Origin: Ga0077555 sp963746315
GTDB taxonomy: Bacteria > Pseudomonadota > Alphaproteobacteria > Rhizobiales > Hyphomicrobiaceae
Assembly: GCA_963746315.1 (NCBI GenBank)
Contig: CAVVAR010000010.1
Location: forward strand, 483,947 to 547,946
Direction: 5' to 3'
Length of the DNA stretch: 64,000 nt
Shown here in pieces: positions 42,468 through 51,048 of this stretch. How positions within the stretch are numbered: position 1 is the first letter of the stretch; every line of letters begins with the position of its first letter. A program made the position numbers and the translations under genes. Under the pieces are notes generated by a model that searched no databases, was not told the DNA's origin, and saw only the letters and a list, made by a program, of their open reading frames with translations.

Positions 42468-42626
42468 CCTGCGGCTCCCTGGGGACCTGAGCTTGGTTGC
42501 TCGGGCAATCTTACCCGTCTGCTCGACGTGCGCCATCCGCTTGTAGCCACGCCCGGACACCCCACACCGTCGGCCGGCGACGGCGCGCACCGCAGCTTGC
42601 TTGACCTGCACTTGGGCAAGCCCGCC

Positions 42627-42703
42627 TAGTGTGGCGGTTTGGAAGTCCGCTTCATTCTCTCGGCAGTCGCTGAAAGCGGACTTCCAAACACAACGCCACA
42701 CTA
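42627..42703. repeat. TA-flanked palindromic MITE-like element 1
   Basis: A long imperfect inverted repeat bounded by TA. tagtgtggcg pairs with cgccacacta, and gtttggaagtccgctt with aagcggacttccaaac, giving 26 pairs with a four-base bulge (acaa) in one arm and a 21-base loop. This is the size and form of a small miniature inverted-repeat element of the kind that duplicates TA (IS630/Tc1-like). It lies between the orphan large subunit start and the ADH gene, 15 bases from a second, unrelated-arm element. Confidence 0.65.
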
Positions 42704-42718
42704 AGCTCATGATTTAGC

Positions 42719-42791
42719 TAGTGTCCTCTCGACCGCGAAGCTCGTCCCGACCCGGCAGCACGATGAAACGAACTTCGCGGTCGGGACACTA
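42719..42791. repeat. TA-flanked palindromic MITE-like element 2
   Basis: tagtgtcc pairs with ggacacta, cgaccgcgaag with cttcgcggtcg and tcgt with acga, giving 23 pairs with a three-base bulge (tct) and one mismatch. It too is bounded by TA and starts TAGTGT as element 1 does, although the rest of the arm differs. The right TA and adjacent base supply the TAG stop codon of the minus-strand alcohol dehydrogenase gene, and the hairpin may terminate that transcript. Confidence 0.65.
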
Positions 42792-43838
42792 GTCGAATGA
42801 CACGAAGACGCCCTTGCCGGTCTTGGCCTGGTCGAACAGCGTGTAGGCCTCGGCCGCCTGGGCGATGTCCCATTGGTGGGTGAAGATCTTGTCCAAGGCG
42901 ATCTTGCGGTCTGCGATGAAGCGCGCGCAGTCTGCCTGCACGGTCTTCGAGAATGTCCAGTGCCCGACGATGTTCAACTGGCGGAAGATCAGGTCGGGCA
43001 TGACCTCGATGTGGAGGTCGCCGCCCACGCCGACCATGCAGGCCGTTCCCCACACCCGGGTCGAGCGCACCGCCGCCCGTCGCGCATCGACCGAGGATGT
43101 GCAGTCCACCGTCTTGTCGGCGCCTTCCCCGTGGGTGAGCTCCTTGATCGCTTCGACGGGATCGACGGCGTTCGGATCGATCGCCACGTCGGCGCCCCAG
43201 TCGAGCGCGAGTTGGCGCCGCTCCGGCGACATCTCCACGGCAATGACCCGTGCCCCCATCTCGACCGCCAGCAGTGTTGCCGAAAGACCAACGGGTCCCT
43301 GGCCGAACACGGCGACCGTTTGGTCGCCTTCGAGGCCGATGCGCTTCAGCGCGCCGTAGGCGGTACCGGTGCCGCAGGCGATTGCTGCCCCGGCGGGGAA
43401 CGAAACCTCCTCGGGCAGTGGCACCAGCGAGTGGGCCGCAACGCGCATATATTTGGCATGAGCGCCGTGCCCACCGTAGCCATAGGCAACGGCACCTTCG
43501 AGGCACATCTGCGTCCAGCCGGTCTGGCAGTGGCGACAGACGCCGCAGCCATCGTAGTGGTGGTCCATGACGCGGTCACCGATCTTGGCCTCGCGCTCGG
43601 CGACGGCGGAGCCGACAGCCACCACGATACCGCAAGGCTCATGACCGGCGATGACCGGCCCCTCGACCCTTTGAGCGCCAACGGCCACCCGTCCGGTCGG
43701 GCTGCGGTAGGCACCGAGATCGGTACCGCACATGCCAGACGCCTTGATCTCGAGGATCACGTCGCGCGGACTAGGCGTCGGGTCGGGGAAGCTCATCACG
43801 TCCAGTGCGCGATTGCCTGTGAAGGTGATGCCTTTCAT
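42789..43838 (-). CDS. Zinc-dependent alcohol dehydrogenase (MDR family)
   Basis: A 349-residue medium-chain dehydrogenase/reductase. Catalytic zinc ligands Cys37 (GMCGTD) and His66-Glu67 (GHEP); structural zinc cysteines 98, 101, 104 and 112 (CGVCRHCQTGWTQMC); the Rossmann motif GQGPVGLSATLLA. The length is normal and the gene ends (VFVSFD, TAG) exactly at the TA edge of a palindromic element. It oxidises an unknown alcohol or polyol. It is transcribed divergently from the rutA gene across a 258-base spacer in which I recognise no operator. Confidence 0.88.
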   Translation of the reverse strand: MKGITFTGNRALDVMSFPDPTPSPRDVILEIKASGMCGTDLGAYRSPTGRVAVGAQRVEGPVIAGHEPCGIVVAVGSAVAEREAKIGDRVMDHHYDGCGVCRHCQTGWTQMCLEGAVAYGYGGHGAHAKYMRVAAHSLVPLPEEVSFPAGAAIACGTGTAYGALKRIGLEGDQTVAVFGQGPVGLSATLLAVEMGARVIAVEMSPERRQLALDWGADVAIDPNAVDPVEAIKELTHGEGADKTVDCTSSVDARRAAVRSTRVWGTACMVGVGGDLHIEVMPDLIFRQLNIVGHWTFSKTVQADCARFIADRKIALDKIFTHQWDIAQAAEAYTLFDQAKTGKGVFVSFD

Positions 43839-44096
43839 CTGCGACCTCCAATCTGCCGATCATCGTCCAAATCTGCTGCCGAGTGACCTTCCAGCACAGC
43901 CGCCGCGTACGTTGCTCCATCGACGGCAGCAGAAGTTTATGGCTTTCACCGCTCTCCGCCGGCTGGGTTGCGCCTTTACTGGGTCAGGCGGTCGCGCCAC
44001 AGTGCACACTGGAGCAGGGCGACGGCTTCGCGGCAATCGCGAAATGCCCACACCCTTGCACGAGGCCGATCCCGGCGATCTTCTGGAGTTTTCGAA

Positions 44097-45179
44097 ATGC
44101 AGCTCGGCGTTTTCATTCCGATCGGGAACAACGGCTGGATCATTTCGACCACGTCACCCCAGTTCATGCCGAGCTACGATCTCAACCTCACCGTCGTGCA
44201 GAAGGCCGAGGCGTTCGGCTTCGAGTTCGCGATGTCTATGATCAAGCTGCACGGATTCGGCGGCCCATCACAGCATTGGGACCACAACCTCGAATCCTTC
44301 ACGCTGATGGCCGGACTTGCCGCCCAGACACGTTGCATCCAGCTCTTTGCGACCTGCGCCGTGCTGACGATGCCGCCGCCGATCACGGCGCGCATGGCGA
44401 TGACCATCGACAACATCTCGCACGGACGGTTCGGTGTGAACATCGTCTCCGGATGGCAGCGACGCGAGTACTCGCAGATGGGTCTCTGGCCCGGGCCGGA
44501 GCACTACAAGCGCCGCTACGAATACTGCGCCGAGTACGTCACCGTCATGCAGGAGCTCTGGGCGACCGGCCATTCGAGCCGGAAGGGGGAGTTCTTCCAG
44601 ATGGACGACTGCCGGTGCAGCCCGCTGCCAAAGGCAAAGATCCCCATCATCTGCGCGGCGCAGAGCGATGCCGGGACCAGGTTCGCCGCCCAGTATGCGG
44701 ACTACAACTTCTGTGCCAGTTTCGGCGAGAACACGCCGCTGGCCGTGGCTCCGAGCGTCGACCGCCTCGTCAAAGCGACCGCCGAGACCGGCCGCTCCTG
44801 CGGTGCGCTTCTCATGACGATCGTCATAGCCGAGGAGACCGATGAATTGGCCCAGGCCAAATGGGCGCACTACAAGGCGGGCGCCGACATCGAGGCGCTC
44901 GACTATCGCGACGCCCAGGCGGCAGACGACCCCAACAAGGACCCGCTCAGCCTGCCGGCCCGGCGGCATTCGACCGCGGACGGACGCGTGCCCGCGATCT
45001 CCGGAATTCTCGTCGGCTCCTATGCCACGGTAGCGCGCATGCTCGACCAGATGTCCGAGATCCCGGGAGTCGAGGGGGTGATGCTGATTTTCGACGAGTT
45101 CGTGGAGGGGATGGAGAAGTTCGGGACGCGCGTCATGCCGCTGATGCGCTGCCGCGACAAGGCACGCCCGGCGATGTGA
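44097..45179 (+). CDS. rutA: Pyrimidine monooxygenase RutA-like flavoenzyme
   Basis: A 360-residue FMN-dependent luciferase-like monooxygenase. The protein starts MQLGVFIPIGNNGWI at the ATG at 44097 (a tctggag ribosome binding site precedes it); the frame is open further upstream without homology. The diagnostic RutA segments are PIGNNGWIISTTSPQFMP, FWDHNLESFTLMAGLAAQ (as HWDHNLESF), MTIDNISHGRFGVNIVSGWQ, EYSQMGLWPG and CAAQSDAGTRFAAQYADYNF. RutA opens the uracil ring (N3-C4 bond) using a flavin peroxide. No RutB amidohydrolase or other rut genes adjoin it here; the many amidases in the window could take over downstream steps, which is speculation. Confidence 0.87.
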   Translation: MQLGVFIPIGNNGWIISTTSPQFMPSYDLNLTVVQKAEAFGFEFAMSMIKLHGFGGPSQHWDHNLESFTLMAGLAAQTRCIQLFATCAVLTMPPPITARMAMTIDNISHGRFGVNIVSGWQRREYSQMGLWPGPEHYKRRYEYCAEYVTVMQELWATGHSSRKGEFFQMDDCRCSPLPKAKIPIICAAQSDAGTRFAAQYADYNFCASFGENTPLAVAPSVDRLVKATAETGRSCGALLMTIVIAEETDELAQAKWAHYKAGADIEALDYRDAQAADDPNKDPLSLPARRHSTADGRVPAISGILVGSYATVARMLDQMSEIPGVEGVMLIFDEFVEGMEKFGTRVMPLMRCRDKARPAM

Positions 45180-45326
45180 GATGAACTAGAACTCGAACAG
45201 TCGCCGGCCAGCTGAACTTGATTACCGTCCCCCGCGCCTCCGGTCGACGCGAACGCCAACGCCGCCACCTACCCCGATCGCAATACAATCGAGCAACGCC
45301 GAGAGGCAGCGATCGACCTCCTGCGT

Positions 45327-45866
45327 TTATGTGGCCACCGGGCTACGCAGCAAATCAAGACCGGCTTCCAGGATGGCCCGGCTCGGCTCGTATCGATTCG
45401 GGACTTGCGAGATGATCTGGGGATCGCGACGGACCCGCATTTGATCGATTGTATCGCAGACGTCTGCCAGTTTCATTTCTACTGCCGCGATATTCCCGCT
45501 CGCCACGAGGCCATGCACGTAGGCCAGATAGCCCGCGTCATCCTCCGCTGTAACAGCGCGGAAATCGCGATAATAGTCGGCGTTGGGTGGCGGCGTGGTC
45601 ACTCGCACGATTTCCATCGCCGCTTGTGAGAGGCCGAGCGCTTCCATGCGCTTGCGACCGCCGCCGCCCGTCATCAGCGCATCGTGCATGAGAGCCGCTT
45701 CGAGCTGATCGCGATCCGGTTCGGGGTATCGGAGACAGAGGCGGAGGGCGACGCGGCGAAAATGCTCGGCCCAAGGACGGCCATTCAGGTCGGTCGCGCC
45801 GGCGTGGCGGGCGTCGAGATCGGCAAGCAGGCGCAGCCAGCGCTCATCTTCGGGTTCCAACCACAT
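45327..45866 (-). CDS. HD-domain phosphohydrolase-like protein
   Basis: A 179-residue HD-superfamily protein. The metal ligands are H35 (WAEHFRRVA), the His61-Asp62 doublet (LEAALMHDA) and the Asp in LADVCDT (about residue 138); the pattern resembles the small HD proteins related to the RelA/SpoT hydrolase domain. It lies five bases downstream of the FAD monooxygenase gene and is co-directional, so the two are likely co-transcribed. What phosphorylated compound it hydrolyses, if any, is unknown. Confidence 0.75.
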   Translation of the reverse strand: MWLEPEDERWLRLLADLDARHAGATDLNGRPWAEHFRRVALRLCLRYPEPDRDQLEAALMHDALMTGGGGRKRMEALGLSQAAMEIVRVTTPPPNADYYRDFRAVTAEDDAGYLAYVHGLVASGNIAAVEMKLADVCDTIDQMRVRRDPQIISQVPNRYEPSRAILEAGLDLLRSPVAT

Positions 45867-45871
45867 GCATT

Positions 45872-46960
45872 TCAGCCTTGTTCGACCGAGACCGGTTTCA
45901 TGTTCGACGGCACGAGAGCGTCGAGATCAATTTCAGGAATACCGCGATGGAGAGAGCGCGAGAAGGCCAGATGCTCCGCCTCCTTCTGGTCGTCCGAAGT
46001 CAGGGGCCGCATTTCAGTCTCCCACGTGGCGAGGACCGCATCAATGTCGTCCGTGGCACTCAGCGCCACGGCCAGCTTGACCGCATTGCGCAAGCAGATG
46101 TTGGCGCCCCGCGCATGGCTCGACGGCATGGCATGGGCCGCATCCCCAATCAGTGCTGCCCGTCCACGCACCCATGCGGGAAGACGGATGGTGCTATAGC
46201 GGTCGACACGCGTCTCAAGCGGACCACGCTCAAGAATAGGTGCAAGCATCGGAAAGGACGGAGCCCATAGCTCGAGATCGGTCGGCAGCGCAAGACGGGC
46301 GGTATCATCGGCTGACACCATCATAACCAGATAGCAGTGATCCGGACTGCAAGGGCTGTATAGGATGCGCAATGGCACACCGTCATAGGACCAGAAATCC
46401 TTGCTCGCCTCCCAAACGCCATCTGGCAGATTGCGGCGGTCGTGGAGTACGCGAATGAGGCCATCCTGATGAACAACGAGGTCTCGGTCGAAGCCGAGCG
46501 CCGAAAACAGCCTGGAACCAACTCCATCGGCACCGACCACTAGGTCGGCATTGCGACGACTGCCGTCCTCGAGGACGAGCGTCCCGGAGGGGGCGACGTC
46601 GACTACGCGCACGTTCGTCCGGATCTCGACACCGGCGTTTCGCGCCGCGTCGACCAGCAGATTATGCAGTTGACCTCGCAGAGCCGTTCTGAAGACCCCG
46701 TCATTCTCGTGTGCACGATGAAGATTGCCATTGATCCAGGTCTCGAAACCAGTTGGCGCAAAGGATCGGCGTCGAAAGGCCTCGCCTTGGCCAAGCTGGT
46801 CGAGCGCCCACATGCCGTCGCGAGAAATATAGAGGCCACCCCCGCTAGAGCGCAGCACTTCGCCGGCCTCGTGCACGATCACATGCCATCCACGCTGCCC
46901 CAGCCCTGCAGCGAGCGCCAGACCGGCAAGCCCGGCCCCGGCAATTTCGGCTGTCCTCAT
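45872..46960 (-). CDS. FAD-dependent monooxygenase (PHBH/class A)
   Basis: A 362-residue class A flavoprotein monooxygenase. The FAD-binding dinucleotide motif is AGAGLAGLALAAGL near residue 8; the middle motif is VVGADGVGSRL; the late FAD motif is ALIGDAAHAMPSSHARG. This group hydroxylates aromatic or heteroaromatic acids with NAD(P)H. Start at 46960 gives a protein beginning at MRTAEIAGAGL (the frame runs upstream to 47107 without homology). A five-base gap leads to the HD-domain gene. A heteroaromatic N-ring substrate would fit the theme of the region but is not shown. Confidence 0.85.
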   Translation of the reverse strand: MRTAEIAGAGLAGLALAAGLGQRGWHVIVHEAGEVLRSSGGGLYISRDGMWALDQLGQGEAFRRRSFAPTGFETWINGNLHRAHENDGVFRTALRGQLHNLLVDAARNAGVEIRTNVRVVDVAPSGTLVLEDGSRRNADLVVGADGVGSRLFSALGFDRDLVVHQDGLIRVLHDRRNLPDGVWEASKDFWSYDGVPLRILYSPCSPDHCYLVMMVSADDTARLALPTDLELWAPSFPMLAPILERGPLETRVDRYSTIRLPAWVRGRAALIGDAAHAMPSSHARGANICLRNAVKLAVALSATDDIDAVLATWETEMRPLTSDDQKEAEHLAFSRSLHRGIPEIDLDALVPSNMKPVSVEQG

Positions 46961-47488
46961 GAAAGGGAACTCCGTTCTGCTGGGCGCGAGCATCTGACAA
47001 AGACCATCCTTGCGTCTACTCCTTGTCGTCGAGTGGGCATGGTCAAAATGGCGCCATTGCGCCTGCCAAGGAGCCCGTCGCAGTTTACCCGCCACCCAGC
47101 GGCTCACTCCAACCCAGTGTCGGGTCTTGAGTGCCGACCGGTCACCCGAAGTGGATGATCGTCCAGCGTGAACGGCTGGACGGCGACGGCGGATTTATCT
47201 GCATCGCCAGCTCATTTTGAACCGGTACGGGCGCTTGCTTAAATCAGGTTCAGTCCTATCGCGCCCCAGCCTGACAGTCAGGTCGCAACGGAGGTAGAAG
47301 GGCGCCGGAACTCGTCGGTCGGAGGCAAACCCCAACAGTCGCGCGGCAGTCCTCAGCCGCAAACTCCACCTCGGCTTAGTCGCGATCGACGATGCTGGTG
47401 ACGGCAATGACGATCGGCGCCGGCAGGTCGTCGAGCGCTGGCCAGCTCTACTCAACGATCTCCGGTTCTCTCGGTGTCCGGGGGGCAG
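46961..47488. other. Intergenic stretch of 528 bases, no recognised gene
   Basis: This gap lies between the FAD monooxygenase start and the SDR stop, both on the minus strand. It presumably includes the monooxygenase promoter and the SDR transcript end. A small hairpin (cgtccagc with gctggacg around seven bases, 47160-47182) is present without a T tract. A minus-strand open frame (47195-47455) has no recognisable domain. Confidence 0.45.
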
Positions 47489-48244
47489 TCATACGTGCTG
47501 ACCGCCATTGATATGCAGTTCGGTGCCATTTACGTAGCTGGAAGCATCCGAGCAAAGGAAATAGATGGCCTCTGCCACCTCTTCGGGCTCGCCAACGCGG
47601 CCCATGGGGATTTGCTCTTTCACGATCTTCTCCGTGCCTGGAGAAAGGATGGAGGTGTCGATTTCCCCGGGTGAGATGGAGTTCACGCGAATGCCATGCG
47701 GCCCGAAATCGTGCGCCATCTCTCTCGTAAGCGCCATGAGTGCGGCTTTCGATGTCGCATACGCCGCTCCTGCGAAGGGGTGCACGCGGCTGCCGGCGAT
47801 GGAGCTCACGTTCACAACGGCGCCTTTGGCCGCCTTCAGCTCTTCCATGAGCCCTCGGGCAAGCATAATGGGCGCAAAGAAGTTCACCTGAAAGACCCAC
47901 TTCCAGTCGTCGAGCGGGGTATCAATGGCCCCGACCCGTTTGCCGTTCGGGCCCTTGGGCGAGATAGCGGCGTTGTTTACGAGAGCGTTGAGGCGGCCAC
48001 CCTGACCGGCAAGGTTTTCTTTCATGAGGGCTATGGCGCGGGCAGTATCGGTTGGGTCGGCGAGATCGACCTGGATGTGGTCCTCGGCTCCCATCTCCCA
48101 GGGACAGTCCTCGGGGAAGGGGTGACGGGAACAGGATATCACGCGCCAGCCTGCGGACGAAAAGCGCTTGACGGTGGCATGGCCGATACCGCGCGACGCT
48201 CCGCTGAGGATCAATGTCTTGCGTTCCTGGTTCGCTATGCGCAT
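47489..48244 (-). CDS. Short-chain dehydrogenase/reductase
   Basis: A 251-residue classical SDR. The NAD(P) motif is ILSGASRGIGHATVKRF, the NNAA motif is ALVNNAAISP, the catalytic Ser is in VNVSSIAGSRV and the Tyr-x-x-x-Lys is YATSK (about 155-159); the C-terminal GGQHV end is typical. The start at 48244 gives MRIANQERKTLIL; a longer frame to 48322 adds an unlike N-terminus. It lies on the minus strand, 93 bases downstream of the CPA1 antiporter gene. It acts on an unknown alcohol or ketone. Confidence 0.85.
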   Translation of the reverse strand: MRIANQERKTLILSGASRGIGHATVKRFSSAGWRVISCSRHPFPEDCPWEMGAEDHIQVDLADPTDTARAIALMKENLAGQGGRLNALVNNAAISPKGPNGKRVGAIDTPLDDWKWVFQVNFFAPIMLARGLMEELKAAKGAVVNVSSIAGSRVHPFAGAAYATSKAALMALTREMAHDFGPHGIRVNSISPGEIDTSILSPGTEKIVKEQIPMGRVGEPEEVAEAIYFLCSDASSYVNGTELHINGGQHV

Positions 48245-48337
48245 GGGATCACACTCCGCTGCGTTCCGCCGCTGATCGATCCCGCGGACAAATCGCGGGC
48301 ACGACCGCAACTCGACATTCAAATCTCTGTCTGTTTT

Positions 48338-49591
48338 TCAAGGGTTGCCGACGGCGTAGCGCTGCCGTCGACGGTCCAGGTAACGCATCGTCGGTGTCAC
48401 CGTAGCACCATGAAGCACCACGGAGATCAAAACAGCGAGACCTATGGCACTCCAGAGAAGGTGCGGCGCTTCGAACGGTGCGTGCCCTAGGCCATACGCC
48501 AGGTAGTAGGCGGAACCCAGTCCCCGGATGCCGAAGAACGCGATGACGGCTTTTTCGTCGCTTGACTGTGAGCTCCCCGCAAGACTGATCCACCCGACGA
48601 TCGGCCTGATCAGGAAGATGGTGAGGAGCGCGAAGAGCACGACGGACCAGGACAAAGTCTCAAACAGCCCGCCGCTAGTGATGGCACCTCCAAAGATGAC
48701 AAGCAGGATCATCATCAGAAGGCGTTCGAGCTGCTCGGTGAAGTCGTGCAGCTTTTCGTGATAGGCGTGGTTGCGCTCAACCGAGCGGAAGGCGATTGCC
48801 CAGACGAACACGGCGAGAAAGCCATAGCCGAGTACCATCTCCGTCAATCCGTACGACACGGCAGTGATGCCCAGCGCCACGAACCCGTCGCCGGTACGCG
48901 AGAGTTCCGCCCTATTGGGTAGGCGAAAAGTGAGCCAACCCAGTGTCCGGCCGACGAGCCAGCCTACGATGATTCCGATAGACAATTTCCAAACGACGTC
49001 CAGCGCTATCCACTGCCCGAGCCAGGGCTCGCCAGTCTGAGAGGCCAGCGCAAGCGCCACGCCAAGGTTCACGAATGGGAAGGCAAGGCCGTCGTTGAGG
49101 CCGGCTTCGGCAGTGAGGGTGAACCGGACCTCATCCTCCTTCCCCCCGCCAGGCGGACCCACTTGCACTTCGCTGGCGAGAACCGGATCTGTGGGCGCCA
49201 AGGAGGCTGCGAGCAGGATTGCCGCCGCAGCTCCGAGCCCCAGAAGCCACGTCCCCAGAATGGCCAGTGCCGCGATGGTCAACGGCATTGCAATCCCGAG
49301 GAGACGCCACGTGAGTTGACAAGTCGCCCAGGCCAGGGGCCGATCGAGTTTTAGCCCTGCCCCCATGAGGGCCACGATGACAGCGAGCTCCGTCAGCCGT
49401 TCGGTAAGCTTGAGGTGGTCCTGTGGATGAGGCGCCACGCCCGGGACGTTGGGCAGAGCAAAGATCGTTGCACCGAGCGCGACGCAAAAAATCGGCAGCG
49501 AGAGCGGCAGCTCCTTGAGCAACATGGGAAGCCATGCCGTCAGCAGAACCACCACCCCAAAACCGGCGAGGACGACGATGTAGGGATCCAT
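48338..49591 (-). CDS. CPA1-family Na+(K+)/H+ antiporter
   Basis: A 417-residue monovalent cation:proton antiporter with about 12 hydrophobic helices beginning YIVVLAGFGVVVLLTAWLPM. The CPA1-type ND site is EAGLNDGLAFPFV and the preceding helix reads AASLAPTDPVLASEV. The electroneutral members of this family exchange Na+ or K+ for H+. There is no large cytoplasmic C-terminal domain. It lies 93 bases upstream of the SDR gene. No obvious link to the surrounding catabolic genes. Confidence 0.88.
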   Translation of the reverse strand: MDPYIVVLAGFGVVVLLTAWLPMLLKELPLSLPIFCVALGATIFALPNVPGVAPHPQDHLKLTERLTELAVIVALMGAGLKLDRPLAWATCQLTWRLLGIAMPLTIAALAILGTWLLGLGAAAAILLAASLAPTDPVLASEVQVGPPGGGKEDEVRFTLTAEAGLNDGLAFPFVNLGVALALASQTGEPWLGQWIALDVVWKLSIGIIVGWLVGRTLGWLTFRLPNRAELSRTGDGFVALGITAVSYGLTEMVLGYGFLAVFVWAIAFRSVERNHAYHEKLHDFTEQLERLLMMILLVIFGGAITSGGLFETLSWSVVLFALLTIFLIRPIVGWISLAGSSQSSDEKAVIAFFGIRGLGSAYYLAYGLGHAPFEAPHLLWSAIGLAVLISVVLHGATVTPTMRYLDRRRQRYAVGNP

Positions 49592-50201
49592 GACGTTGTG
49601 GCTTTCCCGCCCACCGGGCTAAGCGAGGGGCCGGGCGTGCGCACCCGGATGGCTGAAGACCGCCTCGGGTTCGATGCGGAGAAGCGTGGTTGATCTTCGC
49701 GGCACAAGGGGCATTGCAAAAACTCCCTGCTACTCCAGCCGCGAAGAACTCATCCCCCACACGTGGGGTTCCGCGCGAAGGCCCGTGGGCGCGTATCTCA
49801 AGCCCGGTCGCAAGTGCTTCGGCGACTGCCTTGGCCGACCGTGAAGTCGGCCGACCGGATCGCGAGCGGTATCAGCTGCTCGCCCGGTCGCGGACCGCAC
49901 ACCGGCAATCGAGCACCATCATTTCTTTGGGCACGCGTGCGACCGGCGCCACCCCCATCATCATCGGCGGTGGGGGGTCCAAGCCTTATTGGGAACCTTT
50001 GATCTGATCCGGTGTTGCATAGCCCTGAATGTGCGGCAGTTCCTCGAGGTCCCCGGCGCAACTGCCAACAGCGCTTCGACGCTTGGCGACATCGCAGGTT
50101 ACTCGAAGGCCACGCAACCAAGTCAGTCCGCGCGAGTGCCAATCACCGCCAATAGGCCTTTATGGCGGCACCAGACATAACCGACATGCCGGCGCCGAAC
50201 C
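49592..50201. other. Intergenic stretch of 610 bases, no recognised gene
   Basis: This gap separates the antiporter start from the phosphodiesterase gene stop (both minus strand). It contains a palindromic ccccacacgtgggg (about 49756-49769). Several short open frames exist on both strands (e.g. 49690-50007 plus); none has recognisable homology. Because both flanking genes face left, it holds the antiporter promoter and the end of the LacI-operon transcript. Confidence 0.45.
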
Positions 50202-51035
50202 TCATCCGATCAACTTGCCCGCTGTGTCGAAGAACGGGTGCGGTCCTGCGAAGATGCCGATAGGAACGGCGTGTGTCACGAGGCGGCCGAACCGGCAAGC
50301 GTCGTCCGCGTGCCATCGGTGCAGATGCAGGCCCGGCGGCTCGAGGTGAAACGTCGCTGGCGCATCGGGGGCGAGCGCGAGGCTAACGGCATGGGCGGGG
50401 CTCGGAGCGATGGAGCATGGACGGCCGGCGAAGCTCGTCATGACGGTCCGGTGAACGTGACCAGCGACTGTCGCCAACACCTGCGGGTAGCGCGACAACA
50501 CGTCGGCAAACTCCTCCGCATGATGGCAGTTCTGGACGTCCATGTGGCGTATGCCCGTCTCGAACGGTGGATGATGGAGTGCGATGATCGTCGGTCGTTG
50601 CGGTCTTTCCGACAGCGCCTCTTCGAGCCACTGCAAACGCTCCGGACACATCGATCCGTGCGGCCTGCCGGGTACGGTCGAGTCGATCATGATGAGCCGC
50701 AGCGCGCCGACATCGTGGACGTAGGAGAGATGACCGGACGAGGGAAGCGCGATCCGGCCTCGGAAAGCATTCGCAAAGTTTTCGCGTGCGTCGTGGTTCC
50801 CCGGGATCGGCAGCAAGGGAACCGCCAGACCAGCCGTCAATTCGAGGAAATGCTCGTACTCCGACGCCGTTCCGAAATCGACGAGATCGCCGGTCACCAT
50901 CAGGGCATCGAGCGCGGGTAACCGGGTCGCGATAAAGTCCATGGCGGCCACCAGATGGGCCGCCGTATCGACGAGGCCGTAGGCGCGCTCCCCTTTGTCG
51001 CGGATGTGCGGATCGGTCAGTTGGCCAATAAGCAT
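50202..51035 (-). CDS. Class III metallophosphodiesterase
   Basis: A 277-residue calcineurin-like phosphodiesterase with LTDPHI, GDLVDFG, GNHDARE, LHHPPFETG and AGHVHR, all five metal-binding blocks of the class III cyclic-nucleotide/glycerophosphodiesterase family. The ATG at 51035 starts MLIGQLTDPHI; a frame to 51134 is open but unlike. It is the last gene of the LacI-controlled operon, 13 bases after the ATPase stop. It differs clearly from the phosphodiesterase at 19203-20027. Both sit next to ABC importers, suggesting uptake and then hydrolysis of phosphodiester compounds. Confidence 0.87.
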   Translation of the reverse strand: MLIGQLTDPHIRDKGERAYGLVDTAAHLVAAMDFIATRLPALDALMVTGDLVDFGTASEYEHFLELTAGLAVPLLPIPGNHDARENFANAFRGRIALPSSGHLSYVHDVGALRLIMIDSTVPGRPHGSMCPERLQWLEEALSERPQRPTIIALHHPPFETGIRHMDVQNCHHAEEFADVLSRYPQVLATVAGHVHRTVMTSFAGRPCSIAPSPAHAVSLALAPDAPATFHLEPPGLHLHRWHADDACRFGRLVTHAVPIGIFAGPHPFFDTAGKLIG

Positions 51036-51048
51036 GGTGGCAGGTGTC

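Noticed and set aside
40872..42629. 585-codon plus-strand frame opposite the molybdenum hydroxylase
   Set aside because: Shadow frame; no motif, while the minus strand encodes an intact large subunit.
44097..45179. Complete rut operon
   Set aside because: No RutB to RutG homologues next to the RutA-like gene.
47160..47182. Hairpin as a rho-independent terminator
   Set aside because: Eight-pair stem without a following T tract on either strand; not enough to call.
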